Below, piece after piece: positions 1 to 8,184 of a stretch of 64,000 bases of DNA. The first letter of the stretch is position 1; each line of letters begins with the position of its first letter. Under the pieces are notes generated by a model. The model was given only the letters and a program-made list of their open reading frames with translations. It searched no databases and was not told where the DNA came from. The stretch comes from Bacillus paralicheniformis (GTDB lineage Bacteria > Bacillota > Bacilli > Bacillales > Bacillaceae). The position numbers and the translations under genes are program-made. The stretch lies in assembly GCF_001042485.2 (NCBI RefSeq), contig NZ_LBMN02000016.1:62001-126000 (forward strand), given 5' to 3'.

Positions 1-2
1 TT

Positions 3-51
3 TTATTTCGCACACTGTGTTATTATCATTTTATCACAGTGTGTGAAATAA
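3..51. promoter_or_regulatory. Long inverted repeat upstream of the GAP-family gene
   Basis: Arms 3-19 and 35-51 pair at 16 of 17 positions (core CACACTGTG / CACAGTGTG) around a 15-base AT-rich centre that contains a TATTAT -10-like element at 21-26. It ends 21 bases before the GTG start. There is no T-tract after the second arm, so an operator for a dimeric repressor (TetR-like, probably encoded to the left) is more likely than a terminator. The regulator identity is inference. Confidence 0.5.
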
Positions 52-72
52 ATAAATAAGGAGGATATTTAG

Positions 73-783
73 GTGCTTGAAATCATTGAATCATTAATTC
101 CTACCAACATAGATTTCACAACAGCACTCCTCATTATTGTGCTCTGTGCTTTCATTGACATTTTAAGCCCCGGGGTATTGGCCATCACAGCTTATATCCT
201 TCTAATACAAAGAGAAAAATTGGCATCGCGTTTGATGGTTTTTTTAATATCCACACAAATTTGCTATTTTATGGTGGGTATCTTGGTTTACCTGGGAGTT
301 GGGCAGATAATTGGTTTTATAGAAAGCGTGACTAACAATCAAATTTCAAGTTGGTTTTATACGATACTTGGAGTTGTCCTTGTACTCATTAGTTTTTATA
401 AGCCTAAAAAAGGAATGGAATCCCGGTTTTTAGAGTGGTTACCTAAAGAATTATCAATAAGTGCGATGATTATACTCGGTATTATTGTATTTGCGATCGA
501 GTTTACCACAGCCTTACCGTATTTTTACTCGATATTATTAATGGATGGTTTAGCGTTCAATACCGGCTTGTCCATAAGTATTTTACTTGGCTATAACGTG
601 CTTATGGTACTTCCTTCAATCATATTATTGTTCATTTATATTCTATTTAGAGGTTGGATACAGAATAAGCTTGAAAAACTAAAAACAAAATTATTAAAAG
701 CTCCATTGTCTTCTTTATTAGTGGGAGTGGCAGTTATTGGAGCTGTTTTATTCAATATCGGCATTAGGGGAATTCTATCGTGA
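73..783 (+). CDS. GAP-family polytopic membrane protein
   Basis: A 236-residue protein made mostly of hydrophobic stretches, consistent with about six membrane segments. An early membrane segment carries the motif DILSPGVLAI, which resembles the Sap/GAP (GPL-addressing protein, LysE-like) superfamily. The GTG start at 73 follows AAGGAGG at good spacing. Substrate is unknown; family members are thought to move lipids or small solutes. It opens a unit with a small membrane protein and an ISL3 transposase, so it may be a passenger gene of that element. Low GC and AT-rich codons differ from the chromosomal genes further right. The family assignment is moderately sure; the function is not assigned. 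Confidence 0.6.
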   Translation: MLEIIESLIPTNIDFTTALLIIVLCAFIDILSPGVLAITAYILLIQREKLASRLMVFLISTQICYFMVGILVYLGVGQIIGFIESVTNNQISSWFYTILGVVLVLISFYKPKKGMESRFLEWLPKELSISAMIILGIIVFAIEFTTALPYFYSILLMDGLAFNTGLSISILLGYNVLMVLPSIILLFIYILFRGWIQNKLEKLKTKLLKAPLSSLLVGVAVIGAVLFNIGIRGILS

Positions 784-814
784 TATTAGTTATTTGGAAA
801 GGGGATGTAGTGTT

Positions 815-1027
815 ATGAAAGAGATTGCAAGCGGTGTAAGTCTACTTCTATTAATCCAAGGAGTTGGAGGTATCATAAACCGATTAGCAGGTGGGGGACC
901 AAGTTGGTTTCTCGTAAATTACATCGAGGCTTTGCAAGGGTATGAAATTATAGCCAGTATGGTGTTAGTTATACTGGGAGCAATTATTGGTGTAGGTTCT
1001 CTCAAAATAAAAGGTAAAGATGACTAA
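815..1027 (+). CDS. Small membrane protein, unknown function
   Basis: About 70 residues with two hydrophobic segments (residues about 5-20 and 40-62) separated by a glycine-rich loop, ending in a charged KIKGKDD tail. The start is taken at ATG 815 because GGAAAGGGG lies just upstream; a longer frame to 737 would overlap the preceding gene. Its stop overlaps the start of the transposase gene (ATG 1020), which suggests translational coupling. I do not recognise a family. Confidence 0.6.
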   Translation: MKEIASGVSLLLLIQGVGGIINRLAGGGPSWFLVNYIEALQGYEIIASMVLVILGAIIGVGSLKIKGKDD

Positions 1028-2342
1028 CCTATTATCTCTTCAAGACCTCATAGTTATTGAACCACCACAAGAAAATGAAAGCGATATGTTGTTTAAAGTG
1101 GAAGCAATCAACCCACCAGAACGTTGTCCTGAATGTGGTTTTGACAAGTTATATAAGCACAGTTCACGAAAGCAATTGATTATGGATTTGCCCATTCGTT
1201 TAAAGCGAGTGGGCTTACAATTGAACCGTAGACGTTATAAGTGTTGTGAATGTGATTCTACCTTCTGGGAACGCCTTATATCCATTGACGAAAAGCGTAG
1301 TATGACCAAAAGGCTTGTAAAAGCTATCGAAGAACAATCCATGTCAAAAACCTTTGTAGAAGTTGCAGAAAACGTTGGTGTTGACGAGAAGACCGTCAGG
1401 AACGTTTTTAAGGACTACGTATCATTCAAAGAGCGAGAATACCAGTTTGAGACTCCTAGATGGCTTGGGATAGATGAAATACACATTATCCGTAAACCTC
1501 GCCTTGTATTGACTAACGTTGAACGTAGGACTATCTATGACATCAAGACCAACCGTAACAAGGAAACAGTCATTCAACGCCTTTCAGAAATCAGTGACAG
1601 GACCTATATTGAATACGTCACAATGGATATGTGGAAGCCTTACAAAGATGCTGTTAATACCGTCTTACCACACGCGAAAGTGGTTGTAGATAAGTTCCAC
1701 GTTGTCCGAATGGCTAACCAAGCCTTAGACGGTGTTAGAAAGGCTATCAAAGCTAAAATGACAGCTTTGGAAAGGCGTACCCTTATGCGTGAGAGGTTTA
1801 TCCTTCTAAAGCGTAAACACGATTTAAATGAGCGTGAAGCATTTCTCTTAGATACTTGGTTAGGTAGTCTGCCTGATCTAAAAGAAGCCCATGAACTCAA
1901 AGAAGAATTTTACTGGATATGGGATACCGATGATCCTGAAGAAGGCAGAGACCGTTACAGACTGTGGAGAATACATTGTATGTCCAGTAACTCCAAAGAC
2001 GCTTATAAAGATCTTGTGAGAGCTGTAGACAACTGGCAAGACGAAATATTCAACTACTTCGATAAAAAACTTACAAACGCTTATACAGAATCTATAAACA
2101 GTATTATTAGGCAAGTTGAACGAATGGGTAGAGGTTACTCATTTGAAGCGTTACGAGCCAAAATACTGTTTAATGAGAACCTCCATAAGAAACGTAAGCC
2201 ACGATTTAATTCAAGTGCTTTCAGCAAGGCTATATTATACGACACTTTCAATTGGCATGAAGTAACAGACCACGTCATAACAGGCAACTATGGTGTTGAT
2301 TTTTCCACACTTATTAAGAAATTGGAAAAGGGTGAATTATAA
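1020..2342 (+). CDS. ISL3-family transposase
   Basis: A 440-residue DDE transposase of the ISL3 family. The N-terminal zinc-ribbon has CPECG and CCECDSTFWE cysteine pairs, followed by a helix-turn-helix (residues about 110-135, VDEKTVRNVFKDY). The catalytic core shows LGIDEIHI, VTMDMWKPYKDAV and VVDKFHVVRMANQALD, and a C-terminal TNAYTESINSIIRQVERMGRGYSFEALRAKILF block with the final acidic residue. Length is normal and no frameshift is visible, so it may be active. It overlaps the preceding small gene by eight bases. Confidence 0.93.
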   Translation: MTNLLSLQDLIVIEPPQENESDMLFKVEAINPPERCPECGFDKLYKHSSRKQLIMDLPIRLKRVGLQLNRRRYKCCECDSTFWERLISIDEKRSMTKRLVKAIEEQSMSKTFVEVAENVGVDEKTVRNVFKDYVSFKEREYQFETPRWLGIDEIHIIRKPRLVLTNVERRTIYDIKTNRNKETVIQRLSEISDRTYIEYVTMDMWKPYKDAVNTVLPHAKVVVDKFHVVRMANQALDGVRKAIKAKMTALERRTLMRERFILLKRKHDLNEREAFLLDTWLGSLPDLKEAHELKEEFYWIWDTDDPEEGRDRYRLWRIHCMSSNSKDAYKDLVRAVDNWQDEIFNYFDKKLTNAYTESINSIIRQVERMGRGYSFEALRAKILFNENLHKKRKPRFNSSAFSKAILYDTFNWHEVTDHVITGNYGVDFSTLIKKLEKGEL

Positions 2343-2414
2343 GCCCTTTTCCACCAAATAATCCGAATACCCTTAATTTATCAAGTGTCTTTCCTACAGC
2401 CAATGAAGTTAGGG

Positions 2415-2873
2415 TTAAAACGTTTGTTTTACTCTGCTCGCAGGAACCCTGGTCCATATACTTGTCAAAGAAATTGCCGCTCCAACCAAAGTGCCTGCCG
2501 GAACATTATTTGTTACAGTCCCCATGTATACTTCTTTGTACGCTGACAAACCCATTTCAAATTCTTTCTTTGTTTCTAATGCTACACCATTTAATAAGGT
2601 CATGCCCGTTGCAGGGTTATATTGAATATAAGTCGTATGTTTATTTTCCGTAACGATGGCTTCAACGATTCCATTTTCATGGTATGTTGTTTCCAGCGTA
2701 AAATGCACCTGCCCATCTTTTACAATTTCCCTTGTCTTTTTCCCTGAGCAATATAGATCGTCAATGGCAGTTTTATGGTCTACAAATCCTTCAGCCGAGA
2801 CAAAGTCATATGGAGTCACAAAAGAACCACCTGCAAAAAGCAGTACTATTAAAAAATACATTTTCTTTTTCAC
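2415..2873 (-). CDS. Secreted protein of unknown function
   Basis: About 152 residues. GTG 2873 follows a strong AGGGGGGGAG element and gives a signal peptide: KKK, then a hydrophobic core LIVLLFAGG, with a likely cleavage after VSA. The mature part has one cysteine and a central block (YIQYNPATGMTLLNGVALE). There is some resemblance to Bacillus geobacillin-26-like proteins, but I cannot confirm it. It begins about 40 bases beyond the predicted IS end; the short C-terminus (TRVPASRVKQTF) could mean truncation. No neighbouring gene suggests a role. Confidence 0.55.
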   Translation of the reverse strand: MKKKMYFLIVLLFAGGSFVTPYDFVSAEGFVDHKTAIDDLYCSGKKTREIVKDGQVHFTLETTYHENGIVEAIVTENKHTTYIQYNPATGMTLLNGVALETKKEFEMGLSAYKEVYMGTVTNNVPAGTLVGAAISLTSIWTRVPASRVKQTF

Positions 2874-3214
2874 ACTCCCCCCCTGAATATCCAAATAATT
2901 ACTTTACATTTTATAAAAAGGGGTCATTTTGCACAATACTTTTGTCAACGTAAATTTCCTAAAGTCAACAAATCGCTTTTTGTATGCCACAGGAATGTAT
3001 CGACATCTTGGACGGAAAAAAGTCATCGTCGGCCGTTTCGGCCTTGATTCGAAAGAAGAGAAAACGCGAAAAAGCGGGCACTAAGGAAGATGTTTCAGAA
3101 GTTTGATCGGACGGAGAAGGAAAAGCGGAAATAATATCAGTCAGAGGCCGGGAGGAAGACAAAATCGGCCTCTTGACTCTTTATTCCATGCGCTTGAGCA
3201 GACATTTTCTTTCA
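2874..3214. other. Intergenic stretch with possible gene remnant
   Basis: No convincing gene. A plus-strand frame from ATG 2989 (about 40 codons, lysine-rich) has no ribosome-binding site and continues open after its stop, which suggests decayed coding sequence. An inverted repeat GAGGCCG / CGGCCTC (3144-3172) lies just downstream of the cstB-like gene and could be a weak terminator for it, but lacks a clear T-tract. Confidence 0.35.
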
Positions 3215-4645
3215 TTACAATCCGCTGCAAGAAGTTGTCATGGCAAGACCGTCTTTCTGCCATTGGACAATGCCGCCGCTCAAACTCAATACTTGTTTGA
3301 AACCGCCGTTAGCTTGAAGAATGCTGGCTCCGATGGCAGATCGGGCTCCGGAATGGCATTGCACAAGAATCGGACAGTCTCTTCTAATTTCATCGAGCCG
3401 TTCTGGGAGCGTTCCCAGCATGATGTGTTGCGAATTTGGAATATGACCTTCCTGCCATTCAGTCAGATTGCGAACATCAAGCACGTGCACGAATCCGTCA
3501 TCCACTAATTTTGCGATCTCAGGTGGCGTGATCTCCGCGTACGATTCAAGTGAAAAAGCACCGCTTGCCAGGATTTTGTCCCGATCCATAAACCCTGCCG
3601 CATTGTCAATGCCCACAGAGCGCAGCGCTTCCAGGAGTTCGTTCACTTCTGCCGGATTCGTTATGAAGTACACAGGACGAGTGTAGTCGATGAGCCAGCC
3701 TGCCCAGTTCGTAAACGCCTTGTTGAATGGAATGTTGATTGTGCCTTTGATATGCCCTTCAGCAAATTCTCGGGAAGTGCGGGTATCCACAATTTGCTCT
3801 TTTCCCTGCAAATCTTTCACTTGTTCAATCGATGTAATCTCTGGAACAGCAGAAAGATCTTTAAGCAATGCAGGGCCTTCTTTATTTACTCGTTTCATCA
3901 CAGCGAAATACTTTGGCGGTTCTGGTTGCCCGTCAAGCAAGGCTTTAACGAATGTTTCTTCATCGGTGTATGCCATTGCCCAGTTAAACATCTTTTCGTA
4001 ACCGACAGTCGTAGTTGGAATGGCTCCCAATGCCTTGCCGCAAGCGCTGCCTGCGCCATGAGCCGGCCAAACCTGCAAGTAATCCGGGAGTTGTTTAAAC
4101 TTTCCAAGGGACTTGAACATCTCTCTTGCCCCCGATTGTGACGTTCCTTTGATCCCCGCCGCTTTTTCGAGCAAATCGGGTCTGCCAATGTCGCCCACAA
4201 AGACGAAATCTCCTGTAAAGATGCCGATTGGACGATCCGCATTTCCTCCGCCGTCCGTCAACAGAAAGGAAATGCTTTCCGGGGTATGGCCGGGAGTATG
4301 CATAACCTCAAACATCAGGTTTCCGATGGAAAAGCGATCGCCGTCTTTCACAAGTTGATGTTTCAATTCATCGACATATTGGTATTTCCAATCTGCGTCC
4401 CCTTCATCGGAAAGATACAGCTTCGCTTGATGTGTAGCGCCGAGTTCGCGAGCGCCGGAAACAAAGTCGGCGTGGATATGGGTTTCTGCGGCCGCTGTGA
4501 TGTTTAGCCCTTCATCTTCGGCTGCTTGTAAATATGGTTTTAGATTGCGGCCGGGATCAATGACAATTGCCTCTCCTGTTTTTTGGCAGCCAACCAGATA
4601 GGATGCATGGGCCAGCTTTTCATCGTAAAAATAGCGCAATAACAT
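3215..4645 (-). CDS. cstB: CstB-like persulfide dioxygenase with two rhodanese domains
   Basis: A 476-residue cytoplasmic enzyme. An N-terminal metallo-beta-lactamase fold (about 1-240; THIHADF, TPGHTPES, TGDFVFVGDIGRPD, WPAHGAGS) is followed by a rhodanese-like domain without its catalytic cysteine (VYFITNPAE where the Cys loop belongs) and a C-terminal active rhodanese (VQCHSGARSA). This is the order of Staphylococcus aureus CstB, which oxidises low-molecular-weight persulfides to thiosulfate. The sixth motif residue is Phe rather than the usual His of HxHxDH. The start at 4645 has AGAGGAGG upstream; an ATG eight codons earlier would put that site inside the gene. It is the last gene of the sulfur cluster. 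Confidence 0.9.
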   Translation of the reverse strand: MLLRYFYDEKLAHASYLVGCQKTGEAIVIDPGRNLKPYLQAAEDEGLNITAAAETHIHADFVSGARELGATHQAKLYLSDEGDADWKYQYVDELKHQLVKDGDRFSIGNLMFEVMHTPGHTPESISFLLTDGGGNADRPIGIFTGDFVFVGDIGRPDLLEKAAGIKGTSQSGAREMFKSLGKFKQLPDYLQVWPAHGAGSACGKALGAIPTTTVGYEKMFNWAMAYTDEETFVKALLDGQPEPPKYFAVMKRVNKEGPALLKDLSAVPEITSIEQVKDLQGKEQIVDTRTSREFAEGHIKGTINIPFNKAFTNWAGWLIDYTRPVYFITNPAEVNELLEALRSVGIDNAAGFMDRDKILASGAFSLESYAEITPPEIAKLVDDGFVHVLDVRNLTEWQEGHIPNSQHIMLGTLPERLDEIRRDCPILVQCHSGARSAIGASILQANGGFKQVLSLSGGIVQWQKDGLAMTTSCSGL

Positions 4646-4717
4646 GTTGTATTCCTCCTCTTGAAACATTTAACGGAATATGTCCTTTTGAGTTCGCATC
4701 ATGCTTTGTCTTGCCTC

Positions 4718-5917
4718 TTACATCAGTCCTTTTAACATGCCATTCCAATACATGATGGGAAGCAATCTTCTTTTTAACAGGTACATGCTGAATCGTTCCT
4801 TGGACTGATCAAATGGAAACGTTTCTTGCGGCACCTTGTGATAGTCAAACTCAGCCAGCACGAGTTTGTTGTATCCTGTAACCAAGGGGCACGAGGTATA
4901 TCCATCGTACTTTGCTTCTAATGAAGATCCTTTGATCAAGGACATCAGATTTCGCACCACAACCGGAGCCTGTTTACGAACTGCAGCTCCCGTTTTGGAC
5001 GTCGGCAGGTTGGCACAGTCACCAATTCCGAAAACATTGGCAAACTTTTTGTGCTGCAGCGTGTACGGATCAACATCGACCCAGCCGCCGGCATCCGCCA
5101 ATGCGCTTTCTTTGATGAAGAGAGGTGCTTTCATCGGCGGCGTCACATGAAGAAGATCATATGCTAATACTTCCTGCTCTCCCGTCTCCAAGTTTTCGAA
5201 CAAGGCTTCTTTTGAATCAGGCTGAATTTCGATTAGATTTCTCTTGTACATCGTGTGGATATCCTTGCGCCTGACGACTTTTTCGAGCGCATTTGCATAT
5301 TTGGGGACATCAAAAATGATCGATTTCGCCGATGCGAAAATAATGTCCGACTGATGGCGAACATTTGACTTGCGAAAATAGTCATCTGCTAAGTACATAA
5401 TTTTCTGTGGAGCTCCCCCGCACTTCACGGGAGAATCAGGATGAGTGAAAATGGCGGTTCCGCCTTTAAAATTGCGGATGTTTTCCCAAGTGCTGTCTAC
5501 CGTATGATATGAATAGTTGCTGCAAACCCCGTTTTTTCCAACCGCATCTTTCAAACCTTTGACCCCGTCCCAATCGATTTGCAAACCGGCTGCCGCCACG
5601 AGATAATCGTAGGAAACGATCGTTCCTTGTTTTGTAAGAAGTGTGTTCTGATTCGGGCGAAACTCAGTTACAGCATCGCCGATCAAGTCGACCCCGCCAG
5701 GAATCAGGGAAGCTAAATCGCGCTCAGACTCTTCCTTCTTCGCTGCGCCGCCTCCAACTAATGTCCACAAAGGCTGGTAATAGTGCTTTGTTTGCGGGTC
5801 AATGATGGCAATTTGTCCTTTGAGTGTTTTAGAAGCCCGAACGAGACGGGCGGCGACAGAGATGCCAGCAGTCCCACCTCCAACAATGACAATGGAATAA
5901 CGAGCCTGTCTTGCCAT
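4718..5917 (-). CDS. sqr: Sulfide:quinone oxidoreductase
   Basis: A 399-residue FAD protein of the disulfide-reductase fold. The N-terminal dinucleotide motif is VIVGGGTAGISVAARL, the C-terminal FAD motif is NVFGIGDCANLPTSKTGAAVRKQAPVV, and two cysteines typical of SQR occur in VCSNYSYH and VKCGGAP. It oxidises sulfide to a persulfide at the membrane face and passes electrons to quinone; the C-terminus (LLKRRLLPIMYWNGMLKGLM) is amphipathic, suiting membrane contact. ATG 5917 follows AAGGGGG. The product feeds the CstB-like enzyme encoded 72 bases downstream. Confidence 0.92.
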   Translation of the reverse strand: MARQARYSIVIVGGGTAGISVAARLVRASKTLKGQIAIIDPQTKHYYQPLWTLVGGGAAKKEESERDLASLIPGGVDLIGDAVTEFRPNQNTLLTKQGTIVSYDYLVAAAGLQIDWDGVKGLKDAVGKNGVCSNYSYHTVDSTWENIRNFKGGTAIFTHPDSPVKCGGAPQKIMYLADDYFRKSNVRHQSDIIFASAKSIIFDVPKYANALEKVVRRKDIHTMYKRNLIEIQPDSKEALFENLETGEQEVLAYDLLHVTPPMKAPLFIKESALADAGGWVDVDPYTLQHKKFANVFGIGDCANLPTSKTGAAVRKQAPVVVRNLMSLIKGSSLEAKYDGYTSCPLVTGYNKLVLAEFDYHKVPQETFPFDQSKERFSMYLLKRRLLPIMYWNGMLKGLM

Positions 5918-6008
5918 GGTCAACCCCCTTATGTTTATAGAAAGTTGCTGTTTGTCTTAAAGATGTGTCTCTCGTTTTTTAAGTTACCATCCATCTTCCT
6001 TTTTTGTA

Positions 6009-6024
6009 TAGGGGAACTCCCCTA
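6009..6024. promoter_or_regulatory. 7-2-7 palindrome, likely NarL-family regulator site upstream of sqr
   Basis: TAGGGGA-AC-TCCCCTA is a perfect inverted repeat with the 7-2-7 geometry of NarL/NreC-type response regulators. It lies about 90 bases upstream of the sqr start and directly downstream of a NarL-type regulator gene. It recalls the GC-rich TAGGG...CCCTA sites described for NreC. Binding by the neighbouring regulator is inference. Confidence 0.6.
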
Positions 6025-6075
6025 CTTTTATTTGAGCACCGTCTTCCCAAGCTGACAAGGTTAAGGGGCAGTATG

Positions 6076-6720
6076 TTAGAACGTCAGATCGAGATATTTG
6101 TTTTTGATCGCATATTGGATTAATTCGTGTTTCGAGTCCAGTTTTAATTTCTGCATCATATTTGTTTTATGATTTTCGACGGTTTTGACGCTGATTGAGA
6201 GTTTATCGGCAATCTCCTTATTGGCATAACCCAGCACAATGAATCTGAGAATCTCCTTTTCGCGAACAGTTAAAACAGAAGGCGGCTTTTGGGACTCTGA
6301 ATTCAGCCATTGATCAATGATGTCCTGCGATACAGATGTCTTATAATAGAGATTTCCCCTGTACACTTCGACAATCGCCTGATAAAGCAACTGATAATGA
6401 CTGTTTTTCAAGACGTATCCATGGGCCCCCGCCTCTATCGCTTTTTGGATAAAAATTTCTTTATCATGCATTGTCAAAATCACGATTTTAACAGAAGGGT
6501 TCATCTTTCGGATCGCAGTGCTCGCTGTGAATCCGTCCAACCCGTTTGGCATCGACAAATCCATCAGCACGACATCCGGTTTCAACTGTCCGGCCTTAAA
6601 AACGGCTTCGTTGCCATTGTTGCTTTCTCCCGCAATTTCGATTTCAGAAAAACCTTCCAAAAGCACACGGATGCCCTTGCGGATCATCATGTGGTCATCG
6701 ACCAGCAATACCTTGATCAC
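6076..6720 (-). CDS. NarL/NreC-type response regulator
   Basis: 214 residues. A receiver domain has acidic pocket D8-D9, phosphoacceptor D54 in VLMDLSM, the TM switch region and K105-type lysine in GYVLKNS. The C-terminal LuxR-type helix-turn-helix (about 148-205) reads LTVREKEILRFIVLGYANKEIADKLSISVKTVENH. The gene overlaps the upstream kinase gene by 26 bases, so the pair is translationally coupled. Its position between persulfide-handling genes and the 7-2-7 palindrome before sqr suggests that it activates the downstream sqr-cstB pair. Confidence 0.9.
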   Translation of the reverse strand: MIKVLLVDDHMMIRKGIRVLLEGFSEIEIAGESNNGNEAVFKAGQLKPDVVLMDLSMPNGLDGFTASTAIRKMNPSVKIVILTMHDKEIFIQKAIEAGAHGYVLKNSHYQLLYQAIVEVYRGNLYYKTSVSQDIIDQWLNSESQKPPSVLTVREKEILRFIVLGYANKEIADKLSISVKTVENHKTNMMQKLKLDSKHELIQYAIKNKYLDLTF

Positions 6721-7786
6721 TCCCCCTCCCCTCCTTGTCCTGTACTTTCACTTTAATTGTCGTTCCTTTCTGAAGTGCGGAGTGAATTCGAAGGCTTCCT
6801 TCCATCTGATTGACTCTTTCTTCCATATGTTTGAATCCCAAGCCTTCCTCTGTCAGCCCGCGATCAAAACCAATGCCATTGTCCTGAATCATCAAAATAA
6901 GCTCGCCATCTTCTTTGTACAATATGACCTTAATATGTGTCGCCTGCGAATATTTCAGGGCATTATGCAGCGCCTCCTGAATGATGCGGTATAAATTGAT
7001 TTCCAAAACCGGCAGCAAGCGAATGCTGACATTGCTTGAGGCAAACGTAATAGAAACATCCTGATGAGTCTTGTTTAAGCTGGACACAAGGTGCTTGACA
7101 GCAGGAATCAGCCCCAGCTGATCGAGACTGTGCGGCCGCAGCTGAAGAGAGTAGAGCTTGACGTCTTGGATCGCTTTTTCCAGTTCATCGATGATTTCCT
7201 GCATGTACTCTCTAAATGTTTCTTCCTGCTCCATGCGCGATTGAATCGCTTGAATACCTACTGAAACCGAATAAAGCGATTGTCCTACGCCATCGTGCAG
7301 TTCCTGGGCCAGCCGCTTGTGTTCGTTTTCCTGAGTTTCTAGCGTTTTTTGCAGAACCAGCTTGGAGATCCGCGCTTCCTCTTCCTTTTTCTTTATCGTT
7401 AAATCTTTCAGGACCAAAAGAACTTCCATTTGATCGCCGTTTTCAGAAATGACAGCCGTACTCATCTCCATGTCAACGAATCGTCCCTCATATGTGGGCA
7501 TCGAGGAAAGAAAATAAGGAACTTCCCGCTTGGCCAGCAAATAACAACGCTCTTCTCCCGCTTCCAATTTTCTCGTTTGGCAGTAGGAACAGTACGGAAC
7601 CTTGTCACCTAATTTCCATCCCGTCATCTTCTCTGCGGACGGATTCATCACCAGAATTCTGCGTTCCTGATCCATCATGATGATTCCATCCTGCAAATGG
7701 TCGAAGATCTGCCTTAAATAGCCGCTTTCCATTGACTTTCCTTCTTCTTTATACCGTTCAAAAAAAGTCGGGTTTTGACACATCAT
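6695..7786 (-). CDS. PAS-domain sensor histidine kinase with Cys cluster (NreB-like)
   Basis: 363 residues with no membrane segment, so cytoplasmic. A PAS domain (about 24-130) carries C66-x2-C69-x11-C81; NreB/AirS oxygen sensors hold an iron-sulfur cluster with CX2CX11CX2C, and the fourth Cys is absent here (Leu at that place). A coiled linker leads to HisKA_3 with H164 in AQELHDGVGQS and an HATPase domain (EALHNALKYS, QDNGIGF, GLGFKHMEERV). ATG 7786 follows AAAGGGAGG at short spacing; ATG at MESGY (18 codons in) is an alternative. The signal could be a redox or persulfide species; this is inference from context. Confidence 0.88.
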   Translation of the reverse strand: MMCQNPTFFERYKEEGKSMESGYLRQIFDHLQDGIIMMDQERRILVMNPSAEKMTGWKLGDKVPYCSYCQTRKLEAGEERCYLLAKREVPYFLSSMPTYEGRFVDMEMSTAVISENGDQMEVLLVLKDLTIKKKEEEARISKLVLQKTLETQENEHKRLAQELHDGVGQSLYSVSVGIQAIQSRMEQEETFREYMQEIIDELEKAIQDVKLYSLQLRPHSLDQLGLIPAVKHLVSSLNKTHQDVSITFASSNVSIRLLPVLEINLYRIIQEALHNALKYSQATHIKVILYKEDGELILMIQDNGIGFDRGLTEEGLGFKHMEERVNQMEGSLRIHSALQKGTTIKVKVQDKEGRGSDQGIAGR

Positions 7787-7805
7787 GGCCCCTCCCTTTA
7801 GCTAT

Positions 7806-8141
7806 CTATTCCTCGTACAACTGATAGACTCTTTTTAACTTCTGTTCAAGCTGCTCAAAATGAACAAAACGCGCTTCTCTTAGACATTCGGTTCCCTCAA
7901 TAAACAAAAGAAGCACAGGAATTGTGAAGACTGAAAACCAGCCGGCAACCTCCTTCACTATATCAGCGTTGATATGCCCTAATTTAATCTTTGGAAAGCG
8001 AGTCAACAGTACTCTAAGCTGCGGCAGAACAGCGTGACAGACTGTGCATTGAGGCCTTGATATATATATAAAACTTAATTTATGACCGGTTATAAACTTC
8101 TCAATTGCCGCCATTGAAGTCAGCTCTGTAATCTCTTTCAT
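7806..8141 (-). CDS. Thioredoxin-like protein
   Basis: 111 residues with a thioredoxin fold. The active-site motif is CTVC (ISRPQCTVCHAVLPQL) and the cis-proline loop is in FTIPVLLLF. Thioredoxins can reduce enzyme persulfides, which fits its place between yrkJ and the sensor kinase. Spacing to the kinase is 19 bases, so the genes are likely one operon. The redox partner is not known. Confidence 0.85.
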   Translation of the reverse strand: MKEITELTSMAAIEKFITGHKLSFIYISRPQCTVCHAVLPQLRVLLTRFPKIKLGHINADIVKEVAGWFSVFTIPVLLLFIEGTECLREARFVHFEQLEQKLKRVYQLYEE

Positions 8142-8184
8142 CCAATCCCTCCTTCAAAACAGAAAATATAGAAAACTTTAAACA

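Larger units (their letters stand above)
1..2372 (+). mobile_element. Right part of an ISL3-family element, possibly with passenger genes
   Basis: The transposase stop at 2342 is followed after about 30 bases by a sequence that, read from outside inwards, begins GGGTATTCGGATTATTTGG (from 2372 leftwards). ISL3 elements end in imperfect inverted repeats starting with GG, so 2372 is my predicted right end, and TTAATTTA (2373-2380) would be the 8-bp target copy. The left end is outside the window. Inclusion of the two membrane-protein genes is inference from their overlap with the transposase frame. Confidence 0.4.

Noticed and set aside
3485-3700. Middle rhodanese domain of the CstB-like enzyme as a damaged domain
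   Set aside because: The missing cysteine is normal for the CstB architecture (pseudo-rhodanese), so this is not a mutation.
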